From: Euryodendron excelsum
Taxonomy: Eukaryota > Streptophyta > Magnoliopsida > Ericales > Pentaphylacaceae
Direction: 5' to 3'
DNA: 64,000 nt
Assembly: GCA_033060915.1 (NCBI GenBank)
Contig: CM065386.1
Location: forward strand, 9,176,501-9,240,500
Position 1 is the stretch's first letter. The number at the start of each line of letters is the position of its first letter. Both the position numbers and the translations under genes were made by a program. The notes below the pieces were generated by a model. That model was not told the DNA's origin. It saw nothing but the letters and a program-made list of their open reading frames with translations, and made no database searches. Shown here in pieces: positions 12,331-25,500 of the stretch.

Positions 12331-14938
12331 TTTCACGCGCTTCTTGGAGCGCGTGTCCTCGAAGGCGGGTTTTAGTAAGAAAAATTCTAATTCTTATATA
12401 ATTTCTTTACAAGGCATGGATTTTTATCTATTTTTATAATTAAAAATTATTTAGTGACTAATTTATTTTAAAATAGTTCGTCTCAAATTTTTTTTATACC
12501 TGAGGCACCTCATTTTGTATTTTTTTTATTTGTACAAAATAAATATTTAATTTTATGTTTTACGATAACAGGAGTAATACTTAAAAACAATGGTATTATA
12601 TTTTTTTTTCTTTTTCTGCTTTGAAAAATAATAAATATATTTTCAAATTTCAATTCCTTGCCCATAGCACACTCGATTTAAAATGAAAGTAAGCATTTGA
12701 TTGATATCATTACCCACTTTATAACATAATCTTAGTTTACACTTTTAAATTAAAAGAATTTATTTTATGAACATAATAATTACCATTATTTCCTATGCAA
12801 GGTATAAATATTAATCATTATGAGCCTTAATTAGTAAACAGTGTGCCATGAATAAGGTTTTAAATTTCAAATTTTCTGTTAGTCAATACATGCCACTAAA
12901 ACCCAATTTCTTTTTAGTATTATGCATTTTGACCCAATTTAATAGTTTGAATTTATAGTTTTCTAAATATCTACGAGACTATTACTATACTTTATTGAAT
13001 TTGCCGAATAAATTTTGACATTCAAATTCGAATGTATGTGTTATCTAAATGTATATCTGTTGAAGTTTTATCGAATAAGTAATGAAAATAATTAAATTTA
13101 GTGAGTTATATATACCTTATGCAGAAAAAACAAATGTAATTGCCATGTTCAAAGTATCTCTTGACGCCTTCTTGTTATTTCATTGATCCTTCGATCGGGA
13201 CATAGGGCCATTTCATTTTTTTTTTTTTTGCTAATCAAGACAATAAGAAATTTACCATGAAAAGAAATTAATCAGCCAATTAAAACAATGATAAATAGTA
13301 TCACACATTGGACTATTATCATTGCAAATTTCATTTTATGCTACTATATATTGGCTTGTAGTTAGGATTGTAAACAAGTCAAATCGAGCCGAATACTAAA
13401 ATGTTCAAACTTAGCTTAAAAATTTAGTAAGTATCAAAATGTGTCAAATCTTTTTACTTTTTATCATTTGAGCCGATCTCAAATTCAATTAATTTGATTT
13501 TTATACGGTTACAAAGTGCATATAAATTTATTGACTTGAGCTTAGATACGAATTTGATTTTTTTTTTTTTTTTTACGTATCGAGCTAATTTCAAATAAAT
13601 TTTTAAAAATCGGACATAACTTGAGTTCAAGTAAACTTTGGTTAGTTACAAACCTAGTTGAGTTGTGTCCTTTAGACTCCCTTGCAACGTGATTGGAGCG
13701 TGGTGTTGACGTTTTAAAACTTCACACGTTACACTTGTCCAAAGTGAAAGTGGCCCATTGGATATATATTTATTGCTTTTAGTCAAGATTTGTAACAAAG
13801 ATTACACTTCTAATCTTCTATGGTATCATAATGCAGAATTTGTTGACCATAATGTAAGAATACATTAGGACTTATGTCTTAGACTCTCACATTGTGTTTG
13901 GAGGAAGAATGAAAAAATTATATGAAATTATATCGTATATTTTATTGTTAAAAAAATAGAGAGTAAAAAAATATTAAAAAAAATAAGAATTTAAAATATC
14001 TTATTTTGTTTTTTTTTTCTCACTATTTTTTTCTCTCGACAGAATAGGATTCTAAACGCAGCATTCGAAATTTAATATATATATATACACATATATAAGT
14101 ACGGTTATCAGACTTTACCATACATGACTCAAGGTGGTAACTAGCTCTCGTGTTCATTTTTTATAGATGAACAACAATATTAATAGGCCGTACGTTTTGT
14201 TTAATATAAGGTGGTATGTTTGGTTCACCCACTAATTAGTTCGAGGAGGAAGACATGAGCCCTGCCTAATGAAACCTAACCTAACCACAATATAACCTGC
14301 AACAGCTCCTCCCTCAACAAAGAGATGCATAATATCACTGAGCACTGGACAAGAACTAGTTGGCAAATTAATAGAATGGCCTATCTGTTTCTACCCTATT
14401 CTCTCCCTCCTTCGTTTTGGTGTCTTAAAAATTAGAAAGCCTCCTTGTGAATTGATTAGAGAACCAACTGAAATGTTATGGTAGACCCAACATGGCTGTT
14501 AAAGTATTTGAAGAGGAGAGTTACAATAGTCTGGCTGATGATTGCCAACTCAGTTGGTTTGAGCTGTGCAAGTACTTTAATGTGACTATTTAAGGATGTA
14601 TATATATTTGGTAAAACTACTTGAAATCTAACCATCTGAAACTGCCCCAAGGCTTAGATTTTATGTTCATTTTGATCTTGATCATTTATTAGGAGAGGGA
14701 GTGAGGTGAGAGAGGAAATGTTACTAAACTAGCTAATTCATCAGTGGGTATACTTACTTGCATATGTGCCTCTTTTCAACAACTCTTGTTTTGGTCTTAA
14801 CTCTCTAGTTCAACAGTTCCATGAAAAACCAGTGCCGGATTGGTTTCTTCGTCATTGAATTCATTAGTCCAAATTAAATGATGCTTACTATAGATAATAA
14901 TTAATCAACCACCGTCATGCCCTCACATTTTGTCTCAA

Positions 14939-14965
14939 CCCCCCCCCCCCCCCCCCCCCCCCCCC
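14939..14965. repeat. Poly(C) homopolymer, 27 nt
   Basis: An uninterrupted run of C followed by ACCC and an A-rich segment. The opposite strand is poly(G) and could form G-quadruplex structures. Such tracts are rare in plant DNA and its exact length in an assembly should be treated with care. Confidence 0.9.
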
Positions 14966-15681
14966 ACCCAAAAAAAAACAAAGAAACAAAAAAAGATAAT
15001 AATAAAAAGAGAGACAGAGAGAGATTTAAAAAATGACACCCACCTGGTACAAGATATAAATGATTAAATGGAAAATAGTGATAAAATAACTTTCCAAACA
15101 TCAGGGAAGAAATATTAAAAAAAGGAAAGGAAAAAAAGCATGCCTCTCCTTCATGAACTTGGTTTCTAGGGTGGTGGTTGTTCATATATAACCTATATAT
15201 CCACATATCATGGCCTAGATCGATGCAGCTCCTTATGCTTCTATATATCCTCACTGAATTACAGGAATTTCAGATAAAGAATAGATAGAAAATTGCATAT
15301 CATGAGCTTTTATCAGTGAAACTACTAAAGCAACAAATCCCAAAACTAGCATGACTCTGCATCTCAAGTAACAATACTTGACCGAATAGTAGCGGATGGA
15401 GCGCAGTAAGATTTGTTCAAAATACAGAGTCCATTATATTTAAACGAGACCTAAATATGATTTTATTGTCCTTACTCAATAAAATAACTCGGATGCATTG
15501 AAAATAAAGATAAAAATGGCAAACCAAACATATACTTGTCAGTGCAACCACCTTAAGCACTCGCTTTGTGGATTCAAAAGAACTCATATAAAAAAATAAT
15601 TCATTTAAAAAATGTGCGTTGTTGTTGTTGCCTCAGGTTATTGGCATACAATTCGCAAAGTGAGCGCGGGAGCGAGAGTAG

Positions 15682-15886
15682 TGACAGGCTCAGGATTTAA
15701 CATGAGGGGGCCAAGATAAAAAAACTTTTGTTCAAAAGTGGGTAAGGTAAAAAATTTTAAATTTGGGGGGTAGCATTACACTATATTTTTTTTTAAATAT
15801 ACAAAAATCTATAGGCATTTAAGAAAAATTTAAAAATTTTGGGGGGCCATAGTGCCCGCCCACCCCTCTTTGTCCACCATTGAGCA
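15682..15886. mobile_element. Probable hAT-like MITE fragment
   Basis: The left side reads TAGTGACAGGCTCAGGATTT followed by GAGGGGGCCAAGAT. The right side, reverse complemented, reads CAATGGTGGACAAAGAGG and further in carries GGCCCCCCAAAATTTT. This paired layout of degenerate ends and GGGGGCC motifs is typical of a common plant hAT-type MITE group. No target duplication could be fixed, so the borders are approximate. Confidence 0.4.
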
Positions 15887-16269
15887 AAATGTCTCTAGAA
15901 AAGGAGTGTCTCTAGCTAGAGTATTTAAAATAAATAACTTTTAATTTTTTTCACTCATCAAATTCTTTAAAAATGCCTAAATTTGTAGCATTTAAAATAA
16001 ATAAAAGAAATAATACAACTGCAACAGCCATTTCTTTACTTAATAAACAAAGTTCTTATTCAAAACGTCAATAAAAGATTTTTTATTTTTATTTTATGTT
16101 TCAATAATATAGCAATACTTGGCAATCAACTATTAGTCCAAACTAAAATTCAAGGATTTGACTATTTAAGTTTGCAGATTAATTTGATTATGATTTGTTC
16201 CCAATTCTAAATTGTAAACAGAGTAACGTAATTCGTCCATTTAATTAGAATGATTAGGATACTATATAG

Positions 16270-16840
16270 TAGGGGTGCACAAACAAACTGACAAATTTGA
16301 GAACTAAACCAACCCGGCCTTTATGAGTCGGTTTGATTTTGGTCTGTCAAATGATTGGTTCAATTTTAAATTTGACAAAAGATAACTTGATCTATTCAGT
16401 TCGGTTCTTAGTTTCACATTTTTTAGATCCGGACTGAGCCGAGAATCTACCCAACCCGAACCTAACAGAGACCCGATTTTTATATCTCATAACATTCTAT
16501 ATATATTTTATATATGTAATTAGATCATTGTTATTTATGCTTAATTATTGTTGATTTGTGTTTATATGTCATTTTTTGTTTTTTAAAAAAATTAAGGATG
16601 CAAGACCAATCTTATTATTTTATTTTTTTAGATAAATAAGTTAAATGATCTACACTAAAAGTTGAACCAATCCGAGACATGAAATTGAACTGAACCAACC
16701 CAAACCAAATGGGGTTGGTTCAATTCGGTCGGTTCCATTATACATTAATTTGGTTCTAGATCTAAAAATCTGAAACGATCAAAATCAAGTCGATTCATAA
16801 TTTAGCATGACCTGACTTAACCCGACGCATAGACACCCTA
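16270..16840. mobile_element. Non-autonomous hAT-type transposon, 571 bp, 8-bp target duplication
   Basis: The element begins TAGGGGTGCAC and ends GACACCCTA, short imperfect inverted ends. It is flanked on both sides by the identical octamer CTATATAG (16262-16269 and 16841-16848). An 8-bp duplication plus TAGGG-type ends fits the hAT superfamily. The interior is rich in alternating GGTT/AACC motifs on both strands and has no coding capacity. Confidence 0.75.
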
Positions 16841-17032
16841 CTATATAGCACATACAATTGAATAAGAGAGAAAGAGGCTTATCCAAATAGGAATTAACTT
16901 TATTCACAAAAATTTTCATACATGCACACGTAATTAGTATAGCCAGTGGCCAAAGTTCCTCGTGCATCAATTTCAGAATTGCAGCGCAGCTCGACTACAT
17001 GGTTAGAATGATTAGGTTACTTAGCACATCAC

Positions 17033-17063
<31 letters not shown>

Positions 17064-17195
17064 GAATGAACTCAATGAAATTTTCATATATACACACGTA
17101 ATTCAGTATAGTTCAAATTGCAAAATATCAAATGGTATGCATATAAAGAATCAATGAATATGATGGAAACAACAATACATATAGGATGAAATAAT

Positions 17196-17480
17196 TCAAT
17201 CCGCGCACATCCGATAAACCTCATCCAAAGGCGGCAGATCCATTAGCAACCTATCAAACTCCTTGAACGACACTCCTCTTGACAAAACTGAACTACCACC
17301 ACCACTCGTCTTCGCCGTCCTTCTTTCGGCAACCGAGCCCCCTGGTCTCGGCTTGACCTCCACCGTGGAATCCTTGCCGGTGAGTCTCTGAACGACGGAC
17401 TTGAAGCTCGTGGCGTTGGTTTCTACATATTGGGTGTTGATGAACACTATCTTCACCGGCTCTGCATTGCGACGAGACAT
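17196..17480 (-). CDS. VQ10: VQ-motif-containing protein (VQ1/VQ10-like)
   Basis: A single-exon gene of 94 aa, as is usual for small plant VQ genes. The defining motif FKSVVQRLTG (pattern FxxxVQxxTG) lies at residues 27-36, after the conserved VKIVFINTQYVET stretch. The C-terminal block SFKEFDRLLMDLPPLDEVYR (71-90) matches the VQ1/VQ10 subgroup. The middle is Gly/Ser/Arg-rich and low in order. VQ proteins are nuclear cofactors that bind WRKY transcription factors and are often MAPK substrates in stress responses. The start ATG at 17478-17480 is the first in frame, and a TATA element lies about 60 nt upstream. A minus-strand AATAAA at 16899-16904, about 290 nt beyond the TGA stop, may serve polyadenylation. 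Its next gene is the DA2-like ligase, as in Arabidopsis. Confidence 0.9.
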   Translation of the reverse strand: MSRRNAEPVKIVFINTQYVETNATSFKSVVQRLTGKDSTVEVKPRPGGSVAERRTAKTSGGGSSVLSRGVSFKEFDRLLMDLPPLDEVYRMCAD

Positions 17481-17539
17481 TGGAATTATTTATGGCTTGT
17501 TGATTCTTTTGGTATAAGCTCCAATATATGCCATGATGC

Positions 17540-17546
17540 CTTTATA
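17540..17546 (-). promoter_or_regulatory. TATA box of the VQ gene
   Basis: The minus strand reads TATAAAG, 60 nt upstream of the VQ start codon. This is a good core promoter match and leaves room for a short 5' UTR. Confidence 0.6.
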
Positions 17547-17656
17547 CTGGTTTTCAGCTTGGGGATGAGAGTTAAGAAATGGAGACCGTTGAGCGGCAGT
17601 CTAGAAGGACCGTGATTGGGTCACAGCACGCCATTGAGAAAATCTTTCCCCCCATG

Positions 17657-17702
17657 CACGTGACTGGAAATTACGTTTGTGGGGACCTGGTACATGCACG
17701 TG
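17657..17702. promoter_or_regulatory. Two G-boxes upstream of the VQ gene
   Basis: Perfect CACGTG palindromes lie at 17657-17662 and 17697-17702, both within the longer shared context CATGCACGTG and 40 bp apart, that is about four helical turns. They lie about 180-220 nt upstream of the VQ start. G-boxes are bound by bZIP and bHLH factors in light, ABA and jasmonate responses. Confidence 0.55.
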
Positions 17703-20700
17703 CCTAGAAATTTCGGGTGCATGTCAATATCTTCAGTGTTTGGGTTTTGGAAGGTGTCAAATAGGTAGGTAACCTACCGTAGGTTCCTATGAAAATATGG
17801 GTGATTTTGGTCATGCTCCAAATTTAAATCAAATTGTGTTTTCCAACTACGTTTTTTTTATTTGGGAACCATGCTTTCAAACGATGTGTTTCTCATAAAT
17901 TCTAGTTGTTTGTCAAAAATGGTCATTTAAACTTGTGATTAGCGATTAATGCTGGACTTCTTTTCTTGTTTCAGAACTTCTTTGGAGTTGAATTGGAAGC
18001 GAAACGTAAAATTAAGTGTAAACTAACAATTTAATGAACAATTAAGAGTTTACAATAGGTATTGATTGCTTAATTGGTCACTGTAGGACATGCCCTCCTC
18101 GTATATGTTAGAGTTGAATATGACTTGTCCGGCTTTAGGCTATGGGTTTAGAGGGTTGGTAGAGGGAGAATACAGGAAGAGGAGAATTTGAGAGAGGGAG
18201 AGAGAGAGAGTCTTGAGAGAGCTATCAAAACTTAGCCACCAAAAACATATCCAACACCACCAAAGGACTGGTCATGCACAACATCATCCAATGTCTAATA
18301 CGGCACTTAACTCTTCCTACAACCTCCCAAACTTTGGGAAGATGCTATCAAACGTACGAAGTTTGAACACAATGTTAACAGTCTTCTAACAATTACGTAC
18401 CAACACTTACTTCTATCTTTCGTTTGACTGTTTTCTCTATTGATTTAAATTACTGGCTAATAATTGCTTCAACAATTACTTCTAAAAATTAATTCGGCTG
18501 CCTTTGAGACTTCTATCCTTCATACTGAAACACAAAAAACTGATCTAAGAATGGGTAACGGTTAATACTAAGAAATTTAAGTATCTTGTTCATTTTGAAC
18601 ACCGAAAATTTTTGTTAAAAAAGAACAAATAATTGACAGTTTCTTGAGATGATGGTGGTTGTAGCCACAAGATTTTTTTTTCTCATATACATGGCACCTT
18701 AAGATGTGCTATATAGAGGAGTACAGAGATTAAGTCTGAAAATGAGCCAAACCCCTTCTTTGAATTTTTTAACAAATATCTGTTATCGTGTATCTTTAAA
18801 ACATCATTAGCCAAGTGTCGCGTGTTCAAATACGATGCAAATACCATCCCTTTCAATAAAGTCTCGTCATATTAAAAAGCATGATTCAAAAACACGTTTT
18901 CATTTGAATTTTAAGCCGTGGCCATTCATCTTTAGGCGTTCGAATCTGATTTTTTGGAATGGAGCTATCCATTTCCAATACCACATGGATAAGATCCAAA
19001 GACATATTTTTGGGGTGTATATTTCACCAAGGTTGGACACAAACAATTTGTTCTAAGCGGTTGTGGTATGCGTATGACTTGGGGCACATTCCATCACATG
19101 ATAATATAGGCCAACAAATACCATGGTCACTAAACATGAGTCCCTGTCTAAGACACACAATACGAGTGCGGACACGATCACGATCACGATTATAAGATTG
19201 AGAGTGTCATTTCTAAAAATATCTTATGAGTGCGTCTCTAATGCATATACATACATATTTAGATATGAATATATAGACAAATACATATTTTTAAAATATT
19301 TTTTAATTTTTGCATGCATGACCAATTTTTTTAAAAATATCTCAATGTATAGTATTTAAAGAAATAGAACAAATAGTAGTATTTTCTGTATTAAATTACA
19401 AAAGTTTTTATACAAAACTTCAATAAAACAAATGTTATAATATATTTTAATACCACTGATTATTTGAGTACGAGAATTTGACCGTCTGAGTTCTCAAATT
19501 TGACATAAATTAACTTTTAGTTTATCAATATGAGAACTAGAGTGCAGTTCGTTCACTCGATTAGAAAGATTGTGTGACTTAGATCTCAAACCTTAAGCTA
19601 TCCCTTTTTAAATACACAGTGGAGGGATGCCCTCATGACTTCTTTAATCGACAGGACAATATGTAAAATGAGCAGTTATATATTACTTTGCGGACAACCA
19701 AGACCTAATGTAATTGTACGTAACAACGTCTTGCTTAATTGCTTTATTTTTTCATGGCCGCGCAAGCATGCTTAAGTCATGGTATTATTTATGTACCTTA
19801 TGTTTTCAAATTTCTTTATTCGTGCACGGTTGTATCTCATAAATATCATACACACATATATATATATAAGCAAACTGTTGCTTGATCTGGACCTCATAGT
19901 CTTGTCTTCTTTTTTTTTTCCTTTTCTGGTTGTTTTCGCCTTCTTTTGAGAGAAAGCATAATCCAGTAGTCTAAACAACATGATTCCTGAATTCCCATTT
20001 GCACCCCATACGAATGGAATCATCATGACACTTTTATTCTATTTTCAACTTAAGCATCATTCTACAAGAAAAGGTTAATGAAGTCAGAAGTGTTTATACA
20101 TAGATATATACACAAATAAATACTTTAAGAAGTCAAGATTTGAAAAGCAAAAGAATGATGGGTTCATTTTACAAACACAGACTTTCAATTATACAATAAT
20201 GGGGGAAAATACTACTCGTTTAAGCAAAGTTAACTCCGGGTGAGGAAGCAACTAGGGTGGTCCAATCGCGTTTAGGAATATCAATTTCACGACCTTTATT
20301 GTGGGAATATGGTTAAACTTTCTTGAAAGGCTTAATGAGAGATTTTTTATGTGTTAGTGAATGTGACTCTGCTTGTGATGATGACGATGAAGTTGCAAGC
20401 CCTTTTCTTTTCTTTTTTTTTTTTTTTTTTGTGCTTAGGTTTTGGAGTTGAGTGGAAATTAGAATACTTTCATAGTTTAAAATATCGAAGTAAATGTTAA
20501 ATTTTTTATTCTTTTGTCAATGGAGAGAATCAATGAGGACAAAAAAAAATTCTCTATTTCACTTCCATTTTTTGGACAAACAAGAACAATCAAAGTACCC
20601 CCTAACCTCCTCCCTCTTTTCTTCTTGGTTATAATTACAATGGGGCCAAAGCAAAAACTAGCAAAAGGACCTCATGAGTTGTAGCATTCCTAGAGATGAA

Positions 20701-22019
20701 CAAGGTTGAAAAATTTTAGATTCTATTCTAGCACTTTTACCACATGCTACAATGACTTTGGTAAAGAGGAGCTAATTGACCCATGAATAGTATTTGGCCA
20801 ATGTTATCAATTCCCACTTCCGGATTTGAAAACTGGGAAAGAAACCCCTATACTCCTTTCCTTGAACCCTCCAACACCACATCATCCAAACAGACCAGTG
20901 TTTGAATGAGGGTGTGCTGGCCCTAACCTATAGGACCATTCATTCTCAGTGATGAATGAAATTTTGTCAGAAGTGGTTTCACAACTTCACATGTTCTTGT
21001 TTGCACAAAAGCTATACATCCATCATAATATATATATATATATATATATATATGTAAGTGAACTCTTAACCAAAAGTGATTATTAATTTCACGAAGAATC
21101 ACGAAAAAGTAACAATCCGGGTCCTCTCCCAAAAGAATTAGACTACAATATCAATTGGGTTCAATGTTCCCACCTATATATCTTAAATTCCCATGCAGAT
21201 TTTCAATGTGAAACTCGGCCGACATCAGCTGTAGTCACAGTCATTACAAAAGTTTTTTTTGAATGTGTAACCAAAAAAAAAAAAAAAAAAATAATAATAA
21301 TAATAATAATAATAATGTAAAAACAAAAGGTTCATTTGCTAACTTTTGTATAGTTTAGACTTTTCAAATTACCCTATGGTGATTTTGAAAGAAATGATCA
21401 CTAGAGGCAGCTGGACCCAAGCCTTGCTACTTTTTTTTCTCATCAAAAAGTGATAAGACCCTAGATCATAACCTATGCTTTTGTTCTTACAATTGTGGAC
21501 ATTCTTGAGCGAAATCATTGAGGCAATCTGAAATCTCAGCTTTATGTGATTGTAAGTTTATAGTACAGAAGAGGTAGAATGAGGTCCCAATTGTTTTGTT
21601 ACAAAATGTTTCCTTGTTAAGCAAACTATTTCCCAAAAATATTTTAAAAACAACCCATATTTAAGAAAAACATTTAAATTGTTTTTTGAACTCTGGAAAA
21701 TTATTTCCACAGAAAATGACGACAACATGAAAAACGAAAACCTTTTTGAACTTTCCATTATTTTTGTTTCTAAAAACACGAAAAACAAAAACGAAAATCA
21801 AAAATTTAAAAACAATTCCAAGCAGGGAGACCTCCGCCAACCTGAATAATCATAGTGTAGGTAAGGAGACCAACATGGCGTTGCATGGGGCGGAACTTAA
21901 GGTTGATGTGAGTAGGGAGGCAACAGTTGCTTCAATACCTAGTCTTGGGCTTCAGTTGCCTTCAATCTGACTCAACCCAAATTCAGCACAACCCATTAGA
22001 AAAAAATACCATGAGAGCG
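17703..22019. other. Intergenic AT-rich region
   Basis: No gene is supported. Microsatellites include (AT)n at 21028-21053 and an A-run followed by (TAA)n at 21262-21316. 21560-21830 contains A/T-rich inverted stretches that may be a decayed MITE. The short frames in this interval do not resemble known proteins. Confidence 0.5.
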
Positions 22020-22554
22020 CTAATCCAGCTGGGTTAGCAATAAAATAAGGCTAGTTACACATGTAAGAATCAAGAAACTGTTGCTCAAAATGTTAGAACT
22101 GCCTTTATGGGCACACATATTATACATACATATTTTTACATATGTATATATATTCACACACAGCTGGGGTCCAGTGTGTGGGTTTTGTGGGAGAGGGTAG
22201 AATGATTCAACCACAAATACGCGGCGTAAACTTTGAAGTACCTGCACGAGTAAGACTTTGCTCCCAACCATCAAACAGTAACTGGAACTCGCATTATCAA
22301 AGTCAATAGATTGCATTGCGAAGAGAAAAGATGGATTAAGGTAAAAGTTGAATGGGACCGTCCCCCCCAAAAAAAAAAATCGCTTGAAGCAGGGTCAAGA
22401 TATTCCTCATTTGCAGGAAAAAAGTTACTGCTATACTCTGGAAAGGACAGAAACAATGAAATGAAAGAAACATTCCGCACTCCATCACAACATGGTCTCT
22501 CTCAACAAGGGATTCACCTACTTCCATCCACAGATCTCAGGCTCCAGCAATTAG
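22020..22554 (-). other. 3' flank and probable 3' UTR of the CID-type gene
   Basis: This follows the TAA stop of the CID-type gene on the minus strand. It contains no supported coding sequence. I could not place a confident polyadenylation signal. Confidence 0.4.
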
Positions 22555-25500
22555 TTAATGTAGCCCAGGGCGAGGAACGCGTGGCCTCACAGGGGTCTTT
22601 GAAGGACTTACCCTACATTATTAACGAATTTTTTTCCAATAAAAGGATGTTATTAGTTTAACTAGAAAAAGCTCGGGAGATAAAGCTACAGTTTTGCAAT
22701 TTTACCTGATGGGTTGGGTTCCCAAGAGCCTCCCGCTACAATTCAGTGCTGCAATGGCACTCTCTGCCTGCACATAAAGGAAACGCATCAGTTTGGGAGA
22801 TAGATGATTCCCCGTCTGTATTCCAATATACAATTATACCACATTTGTTGAATCCTAATGAAAAGAATCATTCATTGACAGGCCTCTTAATGAGCAGAGA
22901 CTGCTTGGTTTACAGATTCCTTTGTGCGTTAAAAGTAAAGAGCTCCTCCGTATTTAGGGAAGGAAAAAGAAAAAAGGAAATTTTACTAGATCATTATGCA
23001 AATGATAGTTCAGAGACCACAATGAGCACCTATCTGGCAATAATCAAATATTAGGATTAGAACTTGACTCTGGTAATTTTTTTGCAGCACTCCCGGAAGT
23101 CATTCCCTGATAAGCACTTCAGAATTGCATTTTCTGATCATTCAATCTGACTTCTTAAATGATGATACGAATAGAATTTGATTATCAATGAAACTACAGA
23201 CGAAGTCAAAGAGAATTACACCAAGAGAAAAAAAATTTGGTCTCCCACAAATTAGTGCAGAGGCTGGATCAATTACACCATGTAACAAAATAGTAATTCT
23301 TATACCCTACAACTTTTTGTGGGGTTCCGTCTTTTAAAAACCAACTACCTATCAAGTCAAACTCTTACACAACTTATTCTTTTTGGTACATAGGAAGAAA
23401 AAACGCTACCTCTCTATATCACCCTTCAAAGTAGTAGTCTAATCTATATTGGTATAATACTATCATGGAAAAGATGATTCTATTTTGGTCAGTATCCATA
23501 TTAGTGATCAAGATATTTGTGTATTGGAATCCTACAAGAAACTGTCGAGCGGTACAGATCCCTGGCTTCAATTACAATTCAGAATGTCTTGTTCTCTGTT
23601 CCTCTCAATCACTTTCCAACACTTGACTAGAAGTAACCAAATTCTCTTCTCCAGATTTGATTGTCTAGTGATCAAATGATTTGTCAAAGGTTTGATCAAG
23701 CAATGATTCCATGCAAATCTTAAAACATCATCAGAATGCAAAGAAAGGTCTTAGACAAACCTTTCATTTCCTTGGCACAAATGACATTCCTTAAGGTCAG
23801 AATCAGTTCAAAATCCCTCATTTAAGCAAAACCCCTTAAAAAGTCTAAAAGCAGAGTAACATACGCTAGCTATAGTCGGAACATCTTATTCAGCATTAAC
23901 CACAGGTAAGAAAAAGAGCAGCCCAGCACACAAGGCTTCCGCCACTGTGGGGGAGGGGAAGGGTCAAATGTACACGGCTTTACCCCAAATGTGGAGAGGC
24001 TGAAGCATTAATCACCACAACGAACTAAAACCTCTGACTAAACTTTGTAATTGCTTTAATCCACTACTTCCCCCCTCTTCCCTTTGTCCAAAAAAAAAAA
24101 CCTTTGTTGCTCACACACAGCCATACTTCTGGTGTAAATTATACAATCCTTGTTATATAAGTTTGCCTTTGATTTATTACCTACAATGTCAACCAAGCTT
24201 AAAAGAAAATTAAACTTCCAAAAACCTAATAATCATATGGAACATATAAGAAGTTTATGTTCGAAGAAAATTGCACAGATTATAGAATAAAGGCTTCATG
24301 CATTGAAGCCTCACACATTTCTTCAAAAACTTTTCTCCTAAATGCATGACATAATAGATGAACATGACTACTGAAGGCCTATAAGCTTTAAAAAGCAAAC
24401 TTCTCACAACTATATCTTAAAAGAACACATGATTTATATGAGCATTTTATTGACTCATTTCAACATTTTGAAGAAAATCTAATCATGTCCACCTATTTTG
24501 ACAGAACTTGTTGACTTATAATTTCTAACCAAATTGACATCTTGGCCTTTGTTAATTCAATAGTTATGGTTCAATGAAGTTCCATGAAAAGCTTCTTTTC
24601 CGTGAGGACTGAATATGTATTTAGACTTTAACATACTAAATTTTTCAGAAAGGCTGGTCTCTTCATATAGATAGTAACAGCTCCACAGATCCCTTCACCT
24701 TTTGCCTCCTAAGCAAGTTGGTCACTTACCCTTAATAAACTTTTTGGTGCTAGTTCAGTTGTGTTCTGATATAAGACATCACTATGAGTAAGCTACTATT
24801 TTTCCCTAGTGTTTACAATAAAGACTAGTTACATCCAATTAGTAAGCATGCTCTTACTTTGACCAGAATCAGATCAAACATCTCCATCTTCAGTTCTTTA
24901 GGAAACATTCCACTAGAGATGGACAGCATAGATCAAGCAAAGGACTAGCATAATTTGTGTAACTATGAATGAGAAATCGGATCAAAAGGTATTGCCATAA
25001 GAAGCAACACAGATGTTGTAGTTATTAACTTAACGATCTTAAATGTGTTTCAAGTTGCCATACGAATCATAAATCCTGATAAATCATGGGTTCAATGAAC
25101 TGAACGAGGTAAAACAAAATGCTAATCCAAGCCCTGTTTTATACGAGGGGAATGCTGAGATATCCATTGTCCAGAGGGAGAACTTGTAAAGGATTTATGA
25201 TTCTTAAAGCCTCACATATATGCACATCCAGTGTCAGCAACATAAATGCAAGGGAAAAATAATTTAATGATTCTACATTTCAACAATTTATAGTTTATAC
25301 CTTACAACAAGACTAAACATTGAGCTAAGCAACACGTATACACCCATATAGAGACAGATATCAGACGGATGAGAAAAGCTCAATCTCGAAGAACAATTTA
25401 CTTATTCTAGGCAAATGACCTAAAAACAAAAGGAGTCGGGTTGATAAGGAAACATGACAGGAGAAGGGCGCTCATATACGAAAGGACACCAGAATATGCC

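Larger units (their letters stand above)
12331..16261. other. Intergenic AT-rich region with MITE remnants and a poly(C) tract
   Basis: No gene is supported. A possible MITE spans about 13892-14068, between GTGTTTGGAGGAAGAAT and GATTCTAAACGCAGCATTCG. A run of 27 C lies at 14939-14965. A hAT-like MITE candidate lies at 15682-15886. The minus-strand frame at 14901-15254 is produced by the poly(C) and A-rich tracts and is not a credible protein. Confidence 0.45.
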
